From NCBI GenBank assembly GCA_904418995.1, contig CAJFQF010000006.1, forward strand, positions 1 to 64,000: a DNA stretch of 64,000 nucleotides. Reading direction: 5' to 3'. The notes under the pieces were generated by a model. It saw nothing but the letters and a program-made list of their open reading frames with translations, searched no databases and had not been told where the DNA came from. Below are positions 26,461-35,189 of the stretch, piece by piece. A program made the translations under genes and the position numbers. Position 1 is the stretch's first letter. Every line of letters begins with the position of its first letter. The stretch is from Heritagella_A intestinalis (lineage in GTDB: Bacteria > Bacillota > Clostridia > Oscillospirales > Acutalibacteraceae).

Positions 26461-26489
26461 ATTATATCGGTTTCTACTGGATTCGTCAA
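26461..26489 (-). promoter_or_regulatory. SigA-type promoter of ilvBHC
   Basis: TTGACG at 26484-26489 and TATAAT at 26461-26466 on the minus strand, spaced by 17 bases. Predicted start near 26454. Confidence 0.78.
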
Positions 26490-26532
26490 TAATCCCAGGG
26501 AATTTTTCGGCGGCTTTCCGGGGAAGAATTTG

Positions 26533-26567
26533 GAAAACGCCCCGGCAAATCTCCGCCGGGGCGTTGG
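26533..26567 (-). terminator. Terminator of the VanW-family gene
   Basis: AACGCCCCGGC and GCCGGGGCGTT arms with an 8-base loop. The minus-strand reading ends in TTTTCC. Confidence 0.75.
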
Positions 26568-26602
26568 ATCAACAGGCTGTCAAATTGAAAATTCGCCGGT
26601 CA

Positions 26603-28252
26603 TTAGGATTCCGGCTCCGATTCAGAAGGTTCCGTTGTGGGAGCTTCTGTGGGATCCGGCGTCGGTTCTGGCGTGGGATCTGGAGTCGGTTTGGGAGTAG
26701 CAGAGGGTTTTTCCGTGGGCTTAGGAGTGGCCGAAGGCTTCTGGGTGGGTTTCGGCGTAGAAGTATTGGAAGAAGCGCCGGAAGAAGACCCGGATTCCCG
26801 ATAGATGACAGGCTGAACAGGGCGGTAATAGGAAGAGGGCAACTCTTCTGTTTTAATCACCTGGCCGTCTTTATAGTACAGCTTCGTGGCCGTGGCCCGG
26901 GAACCGGCATTGCCGCTGACTGCCGCATCGGGGTCGCTGGTATATTTGGGCGCGGGCATGGGGATGGTCTCCGTCTTTTCCGAAACTACATCAATGTAGT
27001 CATAGCTGGGATCTTTGTCGCCGTACAGGGTGACAGTGAGCTTGGTGCCGCTCATGCCCGCCTGGATGTATACCGGATATTCCGTGGAGTTCCGGAACTG
27101 GAAGTCCAGACCGGGGTAGTCCACGGTAGCGTCCTGGCCGATAGGCACATAGGAAGAGGGCCACAGGTGGTTGTACCGGGTGACGATTTCCAGGTCAGAG
27201 CGGATCACCGCGCCATACAGGGTGGTGGAAGCCTGGCAGATGCCGCCGCCGTAGGCCTGCACCGACTTGTTGCCGGCAATGGCGCCGGCGGGGAGGTAGC
27301 CCAGCGCGCCGGTGGTGGTGTCGCCGGTGGTGCCGTTAAAGGAGAAGATGGCGCCCGGCTGCAAAACCGTGCCGTTCATGGCTTCCAGAGCCAGCTTCAT
27401 GTTGTGGTTGCCGTTGGCCGTGTTGGTGGAATAGGTGCTGAAAGTGCCCAGCTTCTGCATATGGGAAGCTACATCCGCTTTGGTCTTGTCGAATTCCACC
27501 ACCTGGGTGGGGACCTCCACCGTGCCGACTTTATCCTCTTCCAGGACGGTTACCACGTCCTCATAAAGCTTGTCGTGATCTACACTGAGGCCGTTTTCCC
27601 CGTCCTCATAGACGAATTCCCCGGAAGAATTCATGGAGACAATGGTAGCGTCCACCGGCTCCTTCTCGATACCGGCGGCAAACTCATCCAGTTTGGTCTT
27701 GACATCGTCGTAGGAAACCTCCGGCTCCAGGGGGAAATCCTTTTTCGCGGCTTTTGCTGCACTAGTCGTACTAGTCGCGCTGGCCGTACTGGAGGAGCTG
27801 TTGGAAGAAGCGGATTCGCTGTACTTCATGGCCTCTTCCAATACCGGCATGAAATCATAGGTAAAGGACAAATCCTCGTTGGTGATTTTCGTAGACTGGT
27901 CCTCATAAGTAACGGTTACTTCATAGGTGCCCGGCAGGGTATCCTCCGCCTTTTGGAGCTTGCGCAGGGCCTGAATTTTGGTCAGGCCGGACACATCCAC
28001 TCCGCCCACGGTAATCCCATCGGCATAAACCTCCTTAGGCGCTTCCGAAGAGGCGGAACTATCCGAAGAACTGGAGGAGGAAGAGCTGGATGAAGTGGGA
28101 AGAAAAGATTGGAATGCCCCCACAATGGCGATTACAGCCGCCGCCACTACCAGTACGGCAGCGATGACAATGGTAGTGCCCTTCCCTTTTTGAGAGGAGA
28201 AAAAGGCGGTTAGCTTATCTTTTAGAGTATGAATTTTATGCTTTCCTCGCAT
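26603..28252 (-). CDS. VanW-family cell-wall-associated protein
   Basis: A 549-residue membrane-anchored protein. The cytoplasmic basic N-terminus leads into one TM helix (IVIAAVLVVAAAVIAIVGAF, about 29-48) and a Ser-rich linker. A PG_binding_4-type domain spans about 75-260, interrupted by a second Ser/Thr/Ala-rich stretch. The VanW domain (about 280-420) has PGAIFSFNGTTG, VQAYGGGICQASTTLYGAV and YNHLWPSSYVPIGQDATVDYP. The last 60 residues are repeats of Pro, Thr, Lys and Glu typical of wall-spanning linkers. VanW-domain proteins are common in Clostridia; their biochemical role is not established. AGGAGGG precedes the ATG, and a promoter lies upstream. Confidence 0.9.
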   Translation of the reverse strand: MRGKHKIHTLKDKLTAFFSSQKGKGTTIVIAAVLVVAAAVIAIVGAFQSFLPTSSSSSSSSSSDSSASSEAPKEVYADGITVGGVDVSGLTKIQALRKLQKAEDTLPGTYEVTVTYEDQSTKITNEDLSFTYDFMPVLEEAMKYSESASSNSSSSTASATSTTSAAKAAKKDFPLEPEVSYDDVKTKLDEFAAGIEKEPVDATIVSMNSSGEFVYEDGENGLSVDHDKLYEDVVTVLEEDKVGTVEVPTQVVEFDKTKADVASHMQKLGTFSTYSTNTANGNHNMKLALEAMNGTVLQPGAIFSFNGTTGDTTTGALGYLPAGAIAGNKSVQAYGGGICQASTTLYGAVIRSDLEIVTRYNHLWPSSYVPIGQDATVDYPGLDFQFRNSTEYPVYIQAGMSGTKLTVTLYGDKDPSYDYIDVVSEKTETIPMPAPKYTSDPDAAVSGNAGSRATATKLYYKDGQVIKTEELPSSYYRPVQPVIYRESGSSSGASSNTSTPKPTQKPSATPKPTEKPSATPKPTPDPTPEPTPDPTEAPTTEPSESEPES

Positions 28253-28359
28253 GCGTAAACACCCTCCTGATGCAGACGGCGTTATTTTTTAAATTCTGGC
28301 CGTGGCCGGATACGCCGCCAAACTGGGGGGACAAAACAAAACATACGTCCCCTTTTCTC

Positions 28360-28388
28360 ATTATAGGACCTGCTTACAAAAAAGTAAA
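28360..28388 (-). promoter_or_regulatory. SigA-type promoter of the VanW-family gene
   Basis: TTTACT and TATAAT on the minus strand, with a 17-base spacer. A separate plus-strand TATAAT at 28459-28464 likely serves the divergent glycolipid synthase. Confidence 0.6.
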
Positions 28389-28538
28389 GTTACAGCTTTA
28401 TTACAAAAACCAATCCCAGACATAGGGCTTCTTGCTGGAACTTTGCCATTCAATATGGTATAATAGGCGCAGAAACGCGGGGATTTTTTGCTGGATTGCC
28501 CCATTGCCACAAAATCCAAAACTGGGAGATGAGTGAAT

Positions 28539-29669
28539 ATGAAGATTCTGCTGCTCACCGCAGCTACCGGCGGCGGCCATATCCGCGCGGCAGCTGCCAT
28601 TGAAAAGCACCTGCGGGACAACTGCCCGGGGATTGAAGTAAAGACGGAAGACGCGTTTAAGACCATCAGCAGTATTTTTGATAAGACCATCTGCGATGGA
28701 TACCATTTTTTGGCCACCAAAGCGCCCAAAATGTTCGGGAAGCTCTATGAGAGCACCAACCAGGAAAGCCATTTTGCCAGCCTGGTCCCGAAACTTTCCG
28801 GTATTTTCCGCCGCCGGCTGCTGCCTTCGATTCTGGAATTTGACCCGGATGTCATCATCACCACCCACCCCTTTGTCACAGAGATGATTTCCTGCCTCAA
28901 GGAGGATGGGAAAGTCAGCGCTCTGCTCTTGTGCGTAATGACCGACTACGGCCCCCATAAAAGCTGGGTCTCTCCCGCAGTGGACGCCTATATCGTCTCC
29001 AATGAGGATATGATGGAGACCATGGTGCGCCATATGGGGGTTCCCCGGGAGAAGATTTTCCCCTTTGGCATCCCGGTCCACGATGTGTTTTTTGAAAAGG
29101 CAGACCGCCAGGCCATCCTCCGGGAGCTGGGCCTGGATGAAAACCGCATGACCATCCTGATTATGGCCGGCAGCTTTGGGGTGAATAATATCCTCTCGGT
29201 ATTCCGGGAAATCACCGCCCTGCCCCAGGATTTCCAGATGATTATCATTACCGGCCGTAACGAAAAGCTCTATCATGCCTTTGAGGAGGAGCTCCCTTCC
29301 TGTCCGAAATCCTGCAAACTGGTATACTTTACCAAAGAAGTGGAAAAATACATGAAGGCCGCCAACCTGATTGTCACCAAGCCCGGCGGCCTCACGGTTT
29401 CCGAGGCCCTGGCCTGCAATATCCCCTTAGCCGTGTTTGACGCCATTCCCGGCCAGGAGGAGGACAACGCCAATTTCCTCATGAACCACGGCATGGCGGT
29501 GCGCATCGGCAAGGGAGACAGCTGCGCCGCCACCATCCAGTCCCTGCTGGAAGACGAGGAGAAGCTGGAAGAGATGAAGCGCTCCTGTGAGAAATTTGAT
29601 AAATCCCAGTCCATCCCCAATATGCTGGACCTGATTCAATACCTGCTGAAAAAGAAAGGGGAGGCCTGA
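28539..29669 (+). CDS. MGDG synthase/UgtP-like glycosyltransferase
   Basis: A 376-residue GT28-family enzyme. The N-terminal MGDG synthase domain starts KILLLTAATGGGHIRAAAAIEKHL, with the GGGH loop. The C-terminal nucleotide-sugar domain has ILIMAGSFGVNNI, LIVTKPGGLTVSEALACNIPLAVF and PGQEEDNANFL. Such enzymes (UgtP/YpfP) transfer glucose or galactose to diacylglycerol, making membrane glycolipids and lipoteichoic acid anchors. ATG at 28539 is preferred over GTG at 28533 for spacing from GGGAG. It diverges from the VanW-family gene and ends in a clear terminator. Confidence 0.9.
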   Translation: MKILLLTAATGGGHIRAAAAIEKHLRDNCPGIEVKTEDAFKTISSIFDKTICDGYHFLATKAPKMFGKLYESTNQESHFASLVPKLSGIFRRRLLPSILEFDPDVIITTHPFVTEMISCLKEDGKVSALLLCVMTDYGPHKSWVSPAVDAYIVSNEDMMETMVRHMGVPREKIFPFGIPVHDVFFEKADRQAILRELGLDENRMTILIMAGSFGVNNILSVFREITALPQDFQMIIITGRNEKLYHAFEEELPSCPKSCKLVYFTKEVEKYMKAANLIVTKPGGLTVSEALACNIPLAVFDAIPGQEEDNANFLMNHGMAVRIGKGDSCAATIQSLLEDEEKLEEMKRSCEKFDKSQSIPNMLDLIQYLLKKKGEA

Positions 29670-29682
29670 GAAAGTCCCCTGC

Positions 29683-29710
29683 GCCCTGGGCGAAAGCCCA
29701 GGGCTTTTTG
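29683..29710 (+). terminator. Rho-independent terminator
   Basis: GCCCTGGGC-GAAA-GCCCAGGGC followed by TTTTTGG, directly after the glycolipid synthase gene. Confidence 0.88.
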
Positions 29711-29726
29711 GAAAGGAGAATGTTCC

Positions 29727-30620
29727 ATGGAACCTGTACGCCCCATGCGAATTCCCTGCGGGGAAAATTCTGCCGGATTCGCCTCCCTGGAATCCGGGCT
29801 GGTCTATGCCGCCCCGGGCGGGCAGCCCCTGCCCCTCTATCTGCTCCGTCCCTGGGATAACGGGGAAAAGCATCCGCTGGTGGTGTTTATCCAGGGCTGC
29901 TCCTGGACAACGCCCAACCCGGGATTCCAGCTTCCCCAGCTGGCCGGGCTGGCCCGCCGGGGATTTGCAGTGGCTTCGGTTGTCCACCGGGACTGCCGGG
30001 AGGGGCATCCCTTCCCCGCTTTTTTGCAGGACGTCAAGGCGGCGATCCGGTTTCTCCGGGCCCACGCGGCGGAATACGCCATTGACAAGGAGCGGGTAGC
30101 CGTGTGGGGCACTTCCTCCGGGGGAAACGCCGCTCTCCTTACCGCCATGACCGGGGACTGGGACTGCTACCGCACCGAGGACTGTCCGGAAGAATCCGAC
30201 CGGGTGCAGGCGGTGGTGGACTGCTTTGGCCCTACCGACGGCCCGGAGCTCCTTCGGGGGATGGCCCAGTCCGGCCAAATGCAGCAGGAGGACCCCCGGA
30301 TGCTCCACCTGATTTCCGATGGCCGAGGGGGGATTTCCCCGGAAAAGATTCGGGCCATGAGCCCCTTCCTGGTGGCGGAGCCGGGGCAGCCCTATCCGCC
30401 CTTCCTCCTGCTTCACGGGGACGCCGACCCAACCGTGCCCTTTGCCCAGTCGGAGAAGCTCTATGAGCGGCTGTGTGCATACGGCTATAACGCCCAGCTG
30501 GTGCAGGTGACCGGCGGCGTCCACGAGGGGAATTTCTGGTCGCCGGAAATTTTGGTGGTCATCGAGGACTTTTTGCGAGAGACTTTGCAGAGGAAAGAAC
30601 CTGGAGAGGTAACCTTATGA
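29727..30620 (+). CDS. Alpha/beta-hydrolase, esterase (BD-FAE/peptidase S9-like)
   Basis: A 297-residue alpha/beta-hydrolase. The nucleophile elbow is VWGTSSGGNAALL (Ser in GTSSG), and the catalytic Asp and His are in LHGDADPTVPFAQ and GVHEGNFW. The oxyanion region reads VVFIQGCSW in place of the usual HGGGW, a notable change. It is probably a cytoplasmic carboxylesterase acting on a small acyl or carbamoyl ester. GGAGAATGTTCC precedes the ATG. The stop overlaps the amidohydrolase start (ATGA), so the two are translationally coupled and probably act in one catabolic step series. Confidence 0.85.
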   Translation: MEPVRPMRIPCGENSAGFASLESGLVYAAPGGQPLPLYLLRPWDNGEKHPLVVFIQGCSWTTPNPGFQLPQLAGLARRGFAVASVVHRDCREGHPFPAFLQDVKAAIRFLRAHAAEYAIDKERVAVWGTSSGGNAALLTAMTGDWDCYRTEDCPEESDRVQAVVDCFGPTDGPELLRGMAQSGQMQQEDPRMLHLISDGRGGISPEKIRAMSPFLVAEPGQPYPPFLLLHGDADPTVPFAQSEKLYERLCAYGYNAQLVQVTGGVHEGNFWSPEILVVIEDFLRETLQRKEPGEVTL

Positions 30621-31873
30621 AAATTACCAATACTTTATGTTTGTTGCCGGATGGCGGCCTGGAGCGCCGGGACCTTCTCATTGCGGCGGGGCGGTTGCAG
30701 CTGCTTCCCCCTGCCGGGGAGGCGGGAGAGCTGGACGGTTCTCGGCTTTTGTGCCTGGGCGGCATGGCCAACGCCCATTTTCACGGCCTTTCTACCCCGG
30801 GCCGGGGCTTGGAGCACGATTTGCCCCTGACAAAGTGGTTTGGGGAAGTGCCGGAAAGCCGGATACAGGCCCGGGTTTACGATTGTTTAGAGCAGGAATT
30901 TTCCCCGGAGGATTGGGAAGTTGTTGCGCTGCTGGAATATATGGAGCTGGCCCGGCAGGGCGTGACCCTGGTTTTTGACGGCGGAACCCTGGAAGGGACT
31001 CTTCCCGCCCAGAAAAAAGCGCTGGAAACCTTGGGAATTCGGGGGGTGCTGGATGCCCATGGGGAGTTGCCGGCATTTGCCGGGCAGGACTCCGAGCTGG
31101 TGACCTTTGCCGGCCACCTGCTGGAAGAGGAGGACTTTTCAGAGGAGAATCTGGCCCAGGTGCAGGAGCAGGTTCGCCAGTATCCGGAGCGGATTTTTGG
31201 CACCCACTGTTTGGAAACTCGCTATCGCCGGGAGCTGGCGGAGAAATTCGGCGGGAAAGCCACCCCGGCCCTGCTGGAAGAGCGGGGGCTGCTCTCTTCC
31301 CGGAGCGTGCTGTATCACTGTGTCCACGCCACAGCAGAGGATTGGGACGTTATTGCCCGTTCCGGTGCGGGCGTGGTACACAACCCGGTGAGCAACCTCT
31401 ATACGGGAACCGGCGTCATGGATCTCAGCGCTGTCCTGGACCGAGGGATTTCCTGCGGCCTGGGTACAGATTGGAGTTCGGTGGATTGGTGGGAGACAGT
31501 ACACACGGCCTATCACCTGCTGAAGGTTCAGCCCCACGGGGACCGGTATCAGGCCCGGAATGTGCTGCGGCTGGCCTGCCAGGGAGGAAACGCTCTCCTG
31601 GGGCATCCGGACTGCGGCGTCCTTCGGGATGGCGCCCGGGCGGATTTGGTGTTCATGGATTTGGACAGTCCCCGGCTGTTCCCGGATTTTCCCGGCCATC
31701 CCGCGCTGCTCCACAACCTGGCGACCCAGGCAACAACGGAAGATGTCCTTCATGTCATGGTGGAAGGAAAATGGATTGTGCGGAATCGGGCTTGCGTTAC
31801 CGTGGAGGAAGAAAAGGTGCGGGCCCGTTGGCGGCAGGTAATGGAAAAGCTGTCCCGGATGGTTTCGGATTAA
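30617..31873 (+). CDS. Amidohydrolase-superfamily metal-dependent hydrolase
   Basis: A 418-residue amidohydrolase (TIM-barrel) related to the TRZ/ATZ and MTA/SAH deaminase group. The metal motif HxH is in GMANAHFHGLSTPG, later ligands in GTHCLETR, YHCVHATAEDWDVI and the Asp in CGLGTDWSSVDWWE; substrate-facing HNPVSNLYTGTGVMDL is typical of the group. The N-terminal composite beta-sandwich and the C-terminal strand DLVFMDLDSPRLFP agree. It likely deaminates a purine, pterin or other N-heterocycle. It is coupled to the esterase upstream by a four-base overlap. No terminator is obvious downstream, only a long AT-rich gap. Confidence 0.85.
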   Translation: MKITNTLCLLPDGGLERRDLLIAAGRLQLLPPAGEAGELDGSRLLCLGGMANAHFHGLSTPGRGLEHDLPLTKWFGEVPESRIQARVYDCLEQEFSPEDWEVVALLEYMELARQGVTLVFDGGTLEGTLPAQKKALETLGIRGVLDAHGELPAFAGQDSELVTFAGHLLEEEDFSEENLAQVQEQVRQYPERIFGTHCLETRYRRELAEKFGGKATPALLEERGLLSSRSVLYHCVHATAEDWDVIARSGAGVVHNPVSNLYTGTGVMDLSAVLDRGISCGLGTDWSSVDWWETVHTAYHLLKVQPHGDRYQARNVLRLACQGGNALLGHPDCGVLRDGARADLVFMDLDSPRLFPDFPGHPALLHNLATQATTEDVLHVMVEGKWIVRNRACVTVEEEKVRARWRQVMEKLSRMVSD

Positions 31874-32047
31874 GCCCAGGAAATATTTGCGGAGGGAGAT
31901 TTTTCTCGTTGCTTTGGATTTAAAATGTTTTCAAAAACTATGTGTGGTAAACGGATATTTAGAAATTTTAAATTATCAAACAAAATTTTTCGTGCGATTT
32001 TCTGTTGGATTTGAAAAAACACGTTCCATTACATAGCAATGCAGGGC

Positions 32048-32075
32048 TTGACTTTTTCCGTTAATTCTGTAAAAT
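32048..32075 (+). promoter_or_regulatory. SigA-type promoter of the GT2 gene
   Basis: TTGACT and TAAAAT are separated by 16 bases. They lie in an AT-rich gap (31874-32189) that otherwise shows no gene, and predict a leader of about 105 bases. Confidence 0.6.
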
Positions 32076-32111
32076 ATGAGGTACGGTATAAAAGAGCACT
32101 GTTTTGCGTTC

Positions 32112-32170
32112 GCCGGTCCCGGGTTTTCGGCGGCCGGCTGTTTTTACACAGGCAGATGCTGCCTGTTTTG
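32112..32170 (+). terminator. Two tandem terminator-like hairpins in the GT2 leader (possible attenuator)
   Basis: First, GCCGG...CCGGC (32112-32138) followed by TGTTTTT. Second, ACAGGCAG-ATG-CTGCCTGT (32148-32166) followed by TTTG. Both lie between the promoter and the ribosome site of the glycosyltransferase gene. Confidence 0.5.
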
Positions 32171-32189
32171 AGAAAGGAATGATCGTGAC

Positions 32190-33158
32190 ATGACGGATGT
32201 CCCCGCTATCAGTGTGATTGTCCCCGTGTATAATGTGGCCGCTTATGTGGGAGAATGCCTTTCGTCCCTGATACACCAGACCTTTACAGATTTTGAGATC
32301 ATCGCTGTCAACGATGGCTCCACAGACGGTTCCCTGGCCATTCTCCGGGAGTTTGAGTCTTCCTACCCCTTTATCCGCGTGATTGACCAGCCCAATGCGG
32401 GTGTGAGTGCCGCCCGGAAGGCCGGCTTGGCTCTGGCCCAGGGGAAATATGTCACCTTTGTAGACAGCGACGATTCTGTAGCGACGACTTATCTGGAAGA
32501 GCTGTATACAGCTGCGGAGAAAAATCAGGCCGATATTGCCTGCTGCAATTATTTTTTCCGGTTTGAGGCAACCGGCTTGACTGTCACCTATCCCTTTGCC
32601 CATAAAAGTGTGTTGAACCAGGAGCAGGCTATGCAGCGCCTGGTGCGGGACTACTCGATTCAGGGCTTTTTGTGGAATAAGCTCTACCGCCGCACGTTGT
32701 TTACGGAAAACGAGATTCCTTTCCCGTCCATGTGCTTTGAGGATATGGTGATGAATCGGGAGCTGTTTTCCCATGCGGAAAAGATCGTCACCCTGCGCAA
32801 GCCCCTGTATTATTACCAGCAGCGCTGCACCAGCGCCCTGAACACCATGAATCCCCGGAAAATCAATGACTTTTTCCGGATGCTGGTGATGACCCGGCGT
32901 TTTTTGGAGCGCGGGGGCAAATATGAAAAATATCAGTTCAGTTACCGGATCCTCTGCGGCAAAACGATTTTCTGTTCCCTGTATCTTATTGTCAAGATGC
33001 ACATAGATCATCACTGTGCCGGCGGAGCCCTGACCAACATGAAAAAGGTGCTGCAGTCGGCCCATCGTTTTACCGACAGCAGCTTTGATGTCATGGAGGA
33101 CATCTCGGTGGATGTGGTGACGGCGCCCAAAGCGGAGACCAATCTTTCCGCCCGATAA
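32190..33158 (+). CDS. Family 2 glycosyltransferase
   Basis: A 322-residue GT-A fold enzyme. The N-terminal 110 residues carry all GT2 marks: ISVIVPVYNVAAYVGECLSSL, IIAVNDGSTDGS and the metal-binding FVDSDDSV. The second half (MCFEDMVMNRELFSHA, then KPLYYYQQRCTSALNT) is typical of cell-surface polysaccharide glycosyltransferases of the WcaA/EpsH kind. It probably works at the inner membrane face on a lipid-linked glycan. It is a lone gene rather than part of a capsule cluster. AAAGGAATGATC precedes the ATG. Confidence 0.88.
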   Translation: MTDVPAISVIVPVYNVAAYVGECLSSLIHQTFTDFEIIAVNDGSTDGSLAILREFESSYPFIRVIDQPNAGVSAARKAGLALAQGKYVTFVDSDDSVATTYLEELYTAAEKNQADIACCNYFFRFEATGLTVTYPFAHKSVLNQEQAMQRLVRDYSIQGFLWNKLYRRTLFTENEIPFPSMCFEDMVMNRELFSHAEKIVTLRKPLYYYQQRCTSALNTMNPRKINDFFRMLVMTRRFLERGGKYEKYQFSYRILCGKTIFCSLYLIVKMHIDHHCAGGALTNMKKVLQSAHRFTDSSFDVMEDISVDVVTAPKAETNLSAR

Positions 33159-33167
33159 AGTGCTTTT

Positions 33168-33199
33168 GGCCCCGCTGCTTCTGCAGCGGGGCTTTTTGT
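33168..33199 (+). terminator. Rho-independent terminator after GT2 gene
   Basis: GCCCCGCTG and CAGCGGGGC arms with a 6-base loop, followed by TTTTTGTC. Confidence 0.88.
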
Positions 33200-33265
33200 C
33201 AATCAAACAAAAGAGTGTATCCCCCTGACCTTGGGGGATTTTTCTCACAGATAAGGAGGATTTCC

Positions 33266-35176
33266 ATGAATGACGGATTTATCAGAATCGGCGCTGCCAC
33301 CCCGACTGTCCATGTGGCGGACTGCGCCGCCAATGCAGAGGAGATTTGCCGTATTGCCCGGGAGGCTTCGGCGGCAGGGGTAAATATCCTGTGTTTCCCG
33401 GAGCTGTGCGTCACCGGCTATACCTGCGGCGACCTGTTTTTGGAGCCGGTGCTTTTGCAGGGGGCGGAGAAGGCGGTTTCCTATATTTTGAAGGAAACCG
33501 CTTCCCTTCCTCTGCTCATGGCAGTAGGAGTGCCGGTAGCGCATCGCAACCAACTGTATAATTGCGCAGCTTTTATACAAAAAGGCGAATTACTGGGGCT
33601 GGTACCCAAACGGCACATTCCCAATTATTCGGAATTCTACGAAGCCCGGCATTTTTCCCCCGGCCCTGAATTGGATGCAGTGCCCTATTGCGGCCAGGAC
33701 GTGCCTTTGGGTTACAGTAATCTGTTCTCCTGTGAAAATTTTCCCGGCCTTACTGTGGGCGCGGAAATCTGCGAAGACCTGTGGGTGGCGGACCCTCCCA
33801 GCACCCGTATGGCCATGGGCGGCGCTACCGTGCTGCTGAATCTCTCCGCCAGTGACGAGACCATCGGGAAGGCCCAGTATCGCCGAGAGCTGGTGAAGAA
33901 CCAGTCTGCCCGGCTGCTGGCGGCCTATGTGTATGCCGACGCCGGTGTCGGGGAGTCCTCCACGGATATGGTGTTTGCCGGGCAGGATTTAATCTGTGAA
34001 AACGGTGTGCTGTTGGCGGAGAGCGAGCCTTATACCGCCGGTTTTGTCTGCGCGGATGTGGATATTGAGCGGCTGCTGCAGGAGCGCCGCCGGATGAACA
34101 CCTGGACCCTTCCCCCGGAAGGCGATGCGTTCTATTCCATTCCCTTCTCTTTGCCGGAGGACTCCCTGCATGCGCCGGAGCGGGGATTCCCCTGCCTGCC
34201 CTTTGTGCCCTCCAATGCCGGAGAGCTGGATCACCGGTGCCGGGACATCCTGGCCATGCAGGCGGCGGGCCTGCGCACCCGGTTAGCCCACACCCACTCC
34301 ACCAGCGCGGTGATCGGCCTTTCCGGCGGGTTGGATTCCACCCTGGCCCTGCTGGTGACGGTTCGGGCCTTTGACAGCCTGGAACTCCCCCGCACCGGGA
34401 TTCTGGCCGTGACCATGCCCTGTTTTGGCACCACCAGCCGTACCCGGAATAACGCCGAAGAGTTGGCCCGGGAGTTGGGGGTTTCCTTCCAGCAGGTGAC
34501 CATCGGCAAGGCGGTGGAGCAGCATTTCTCCGACATTGGCCACGACCCGGACAACCACGATGTGACCTATGAGAACAGCCAGGCCCGGGAGCGCACCCAG
34601 GTGCTCATGGATTTGGCCAACCAGCAGAACGGTCTGGTAATCGGCACCGGGGATTTGTCGGAGCTGGCCTTGGGCTGGGCCACCTATAACGGTGACCACA
34701 TGTCCATGTATGGAGTTAACGCTTCCATCCCCAAAACGCTGGTGCGCCATTTGGTGCGCTATTGCGCCCTCACCGGCACCCCGGCATTGCGGGCGGTGCT
34801 GGAGGACATTCTGGATACCCCGGTGAGCCCGGAGCTGCTGCCTCCGGTGGACGGGGAAATCGCCCAGAAAACCGAGGATTTGGTGGGCCCCTATGAGCTC
34901 CACGACTTCTTTCTGTATTATATGCTCCGGTTCCACTTCTCCCCGGGAAAGATTTACCGCATGGCCCTGCGCTCCTTTGCTGGGCAGTATGAGGAAGCTG
35001 TCATTAAAAAGTGGCTGCGCACCTTTTACCGCCGGTTCTTCATCCAGCAGTTTAAGCGTTCCTGCCTGCCGGACGGCCCCAAAGTAGGCAGCGTGACCCT
35101 CTCCCCCCGGGGCGATTGGCGGATGCCCAGTGACGCCTGCTCCCGGCTGTGGCTGGATGAAATTGACAAGCTGTAA
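33266..35176 (+). CDS. nadE: Glutamine-dependent NAD(+) synthetase
   Basis: A 636-residue two-domain enzyme. The N-terminal nitrilase-type glutaminase has the triad Glu46 (CFPELCVTG), Lys115 (LVPKRHIPNY) and Cys169 (GAEICEDLW). The C-terminal N-type ATP pyrophosphatase has the P-loop SGGLDS at 353-358, followed by TGDLSELALGWATYNGDHMSMYG. It amidates nicotinate adenine dinucleotide to NAD using glutamine. The start at 33266 has AGGAGG six bases upstream; the frame is open 17 codons further 5' without a ribosome site. The GNAT gene follows 13 bases later. Confidence 0.97.
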   Translation: MNDGFIRIGAATPTVHVADCAANAEEICRIAREASAAGVNILCFPELCVTGYTCGDLFLEPVLLQGAEKAVSYILKETASLPLLMAVGVPVAHRNQLYNCAAFIQKGELLGLVPKRHIPNYSEFYEARHFSPGPELDAVPYCGQDVPLGYSNLFSCENFPGLTVGAEICEDLWVADPPSTRMAMGGATVLLNLSASDETIGKAQYRRELVKNQSARLLAAYVYADAGVGESSTDMVFAGQDLICENGVLLAESEPYTAGFVCADVDIERLLQERRRMNTWTLPPEGDAFYSIPFSLPEDSLHAPERGFPCLPFVPSNAGELDHRCRDILAMQAAGLRTRLAHTHSTSAVIGLSGGLDSTLALLVTVRAFDSLELPRTGILAVTMPCFGTTSRTRNNAEELARELGVSFQQVTIGKAVEQHFSDIGHDPDNHDVTYENSQARERTQVLMDLANQQNGLVIGTGDLSELALGWATYNGDHMSMYGVNASIPKTLVRHLVRYCALTGTPALRAVLEDILDTPVSPELLPPVDGEIAQKTEDLVGPYELHDFFLYYMLRFHFSPGKIYRMALRSFAGQYEEAVIKKWLRTFYRRFFIQQFKRSCLPDGPKVGSVTLSPRGDWRMPSDACSRLWLDEIDKL

Positions 35177-35189
35177 GGAGGCCTTTTCC

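Noticed and set aside
26640..26780. Repeats at the VanW 3' end considered as CRISPR
   Set aside because: Units are short, coding and imperfect (Pro-Thr-Lys tail); there are no spacers.
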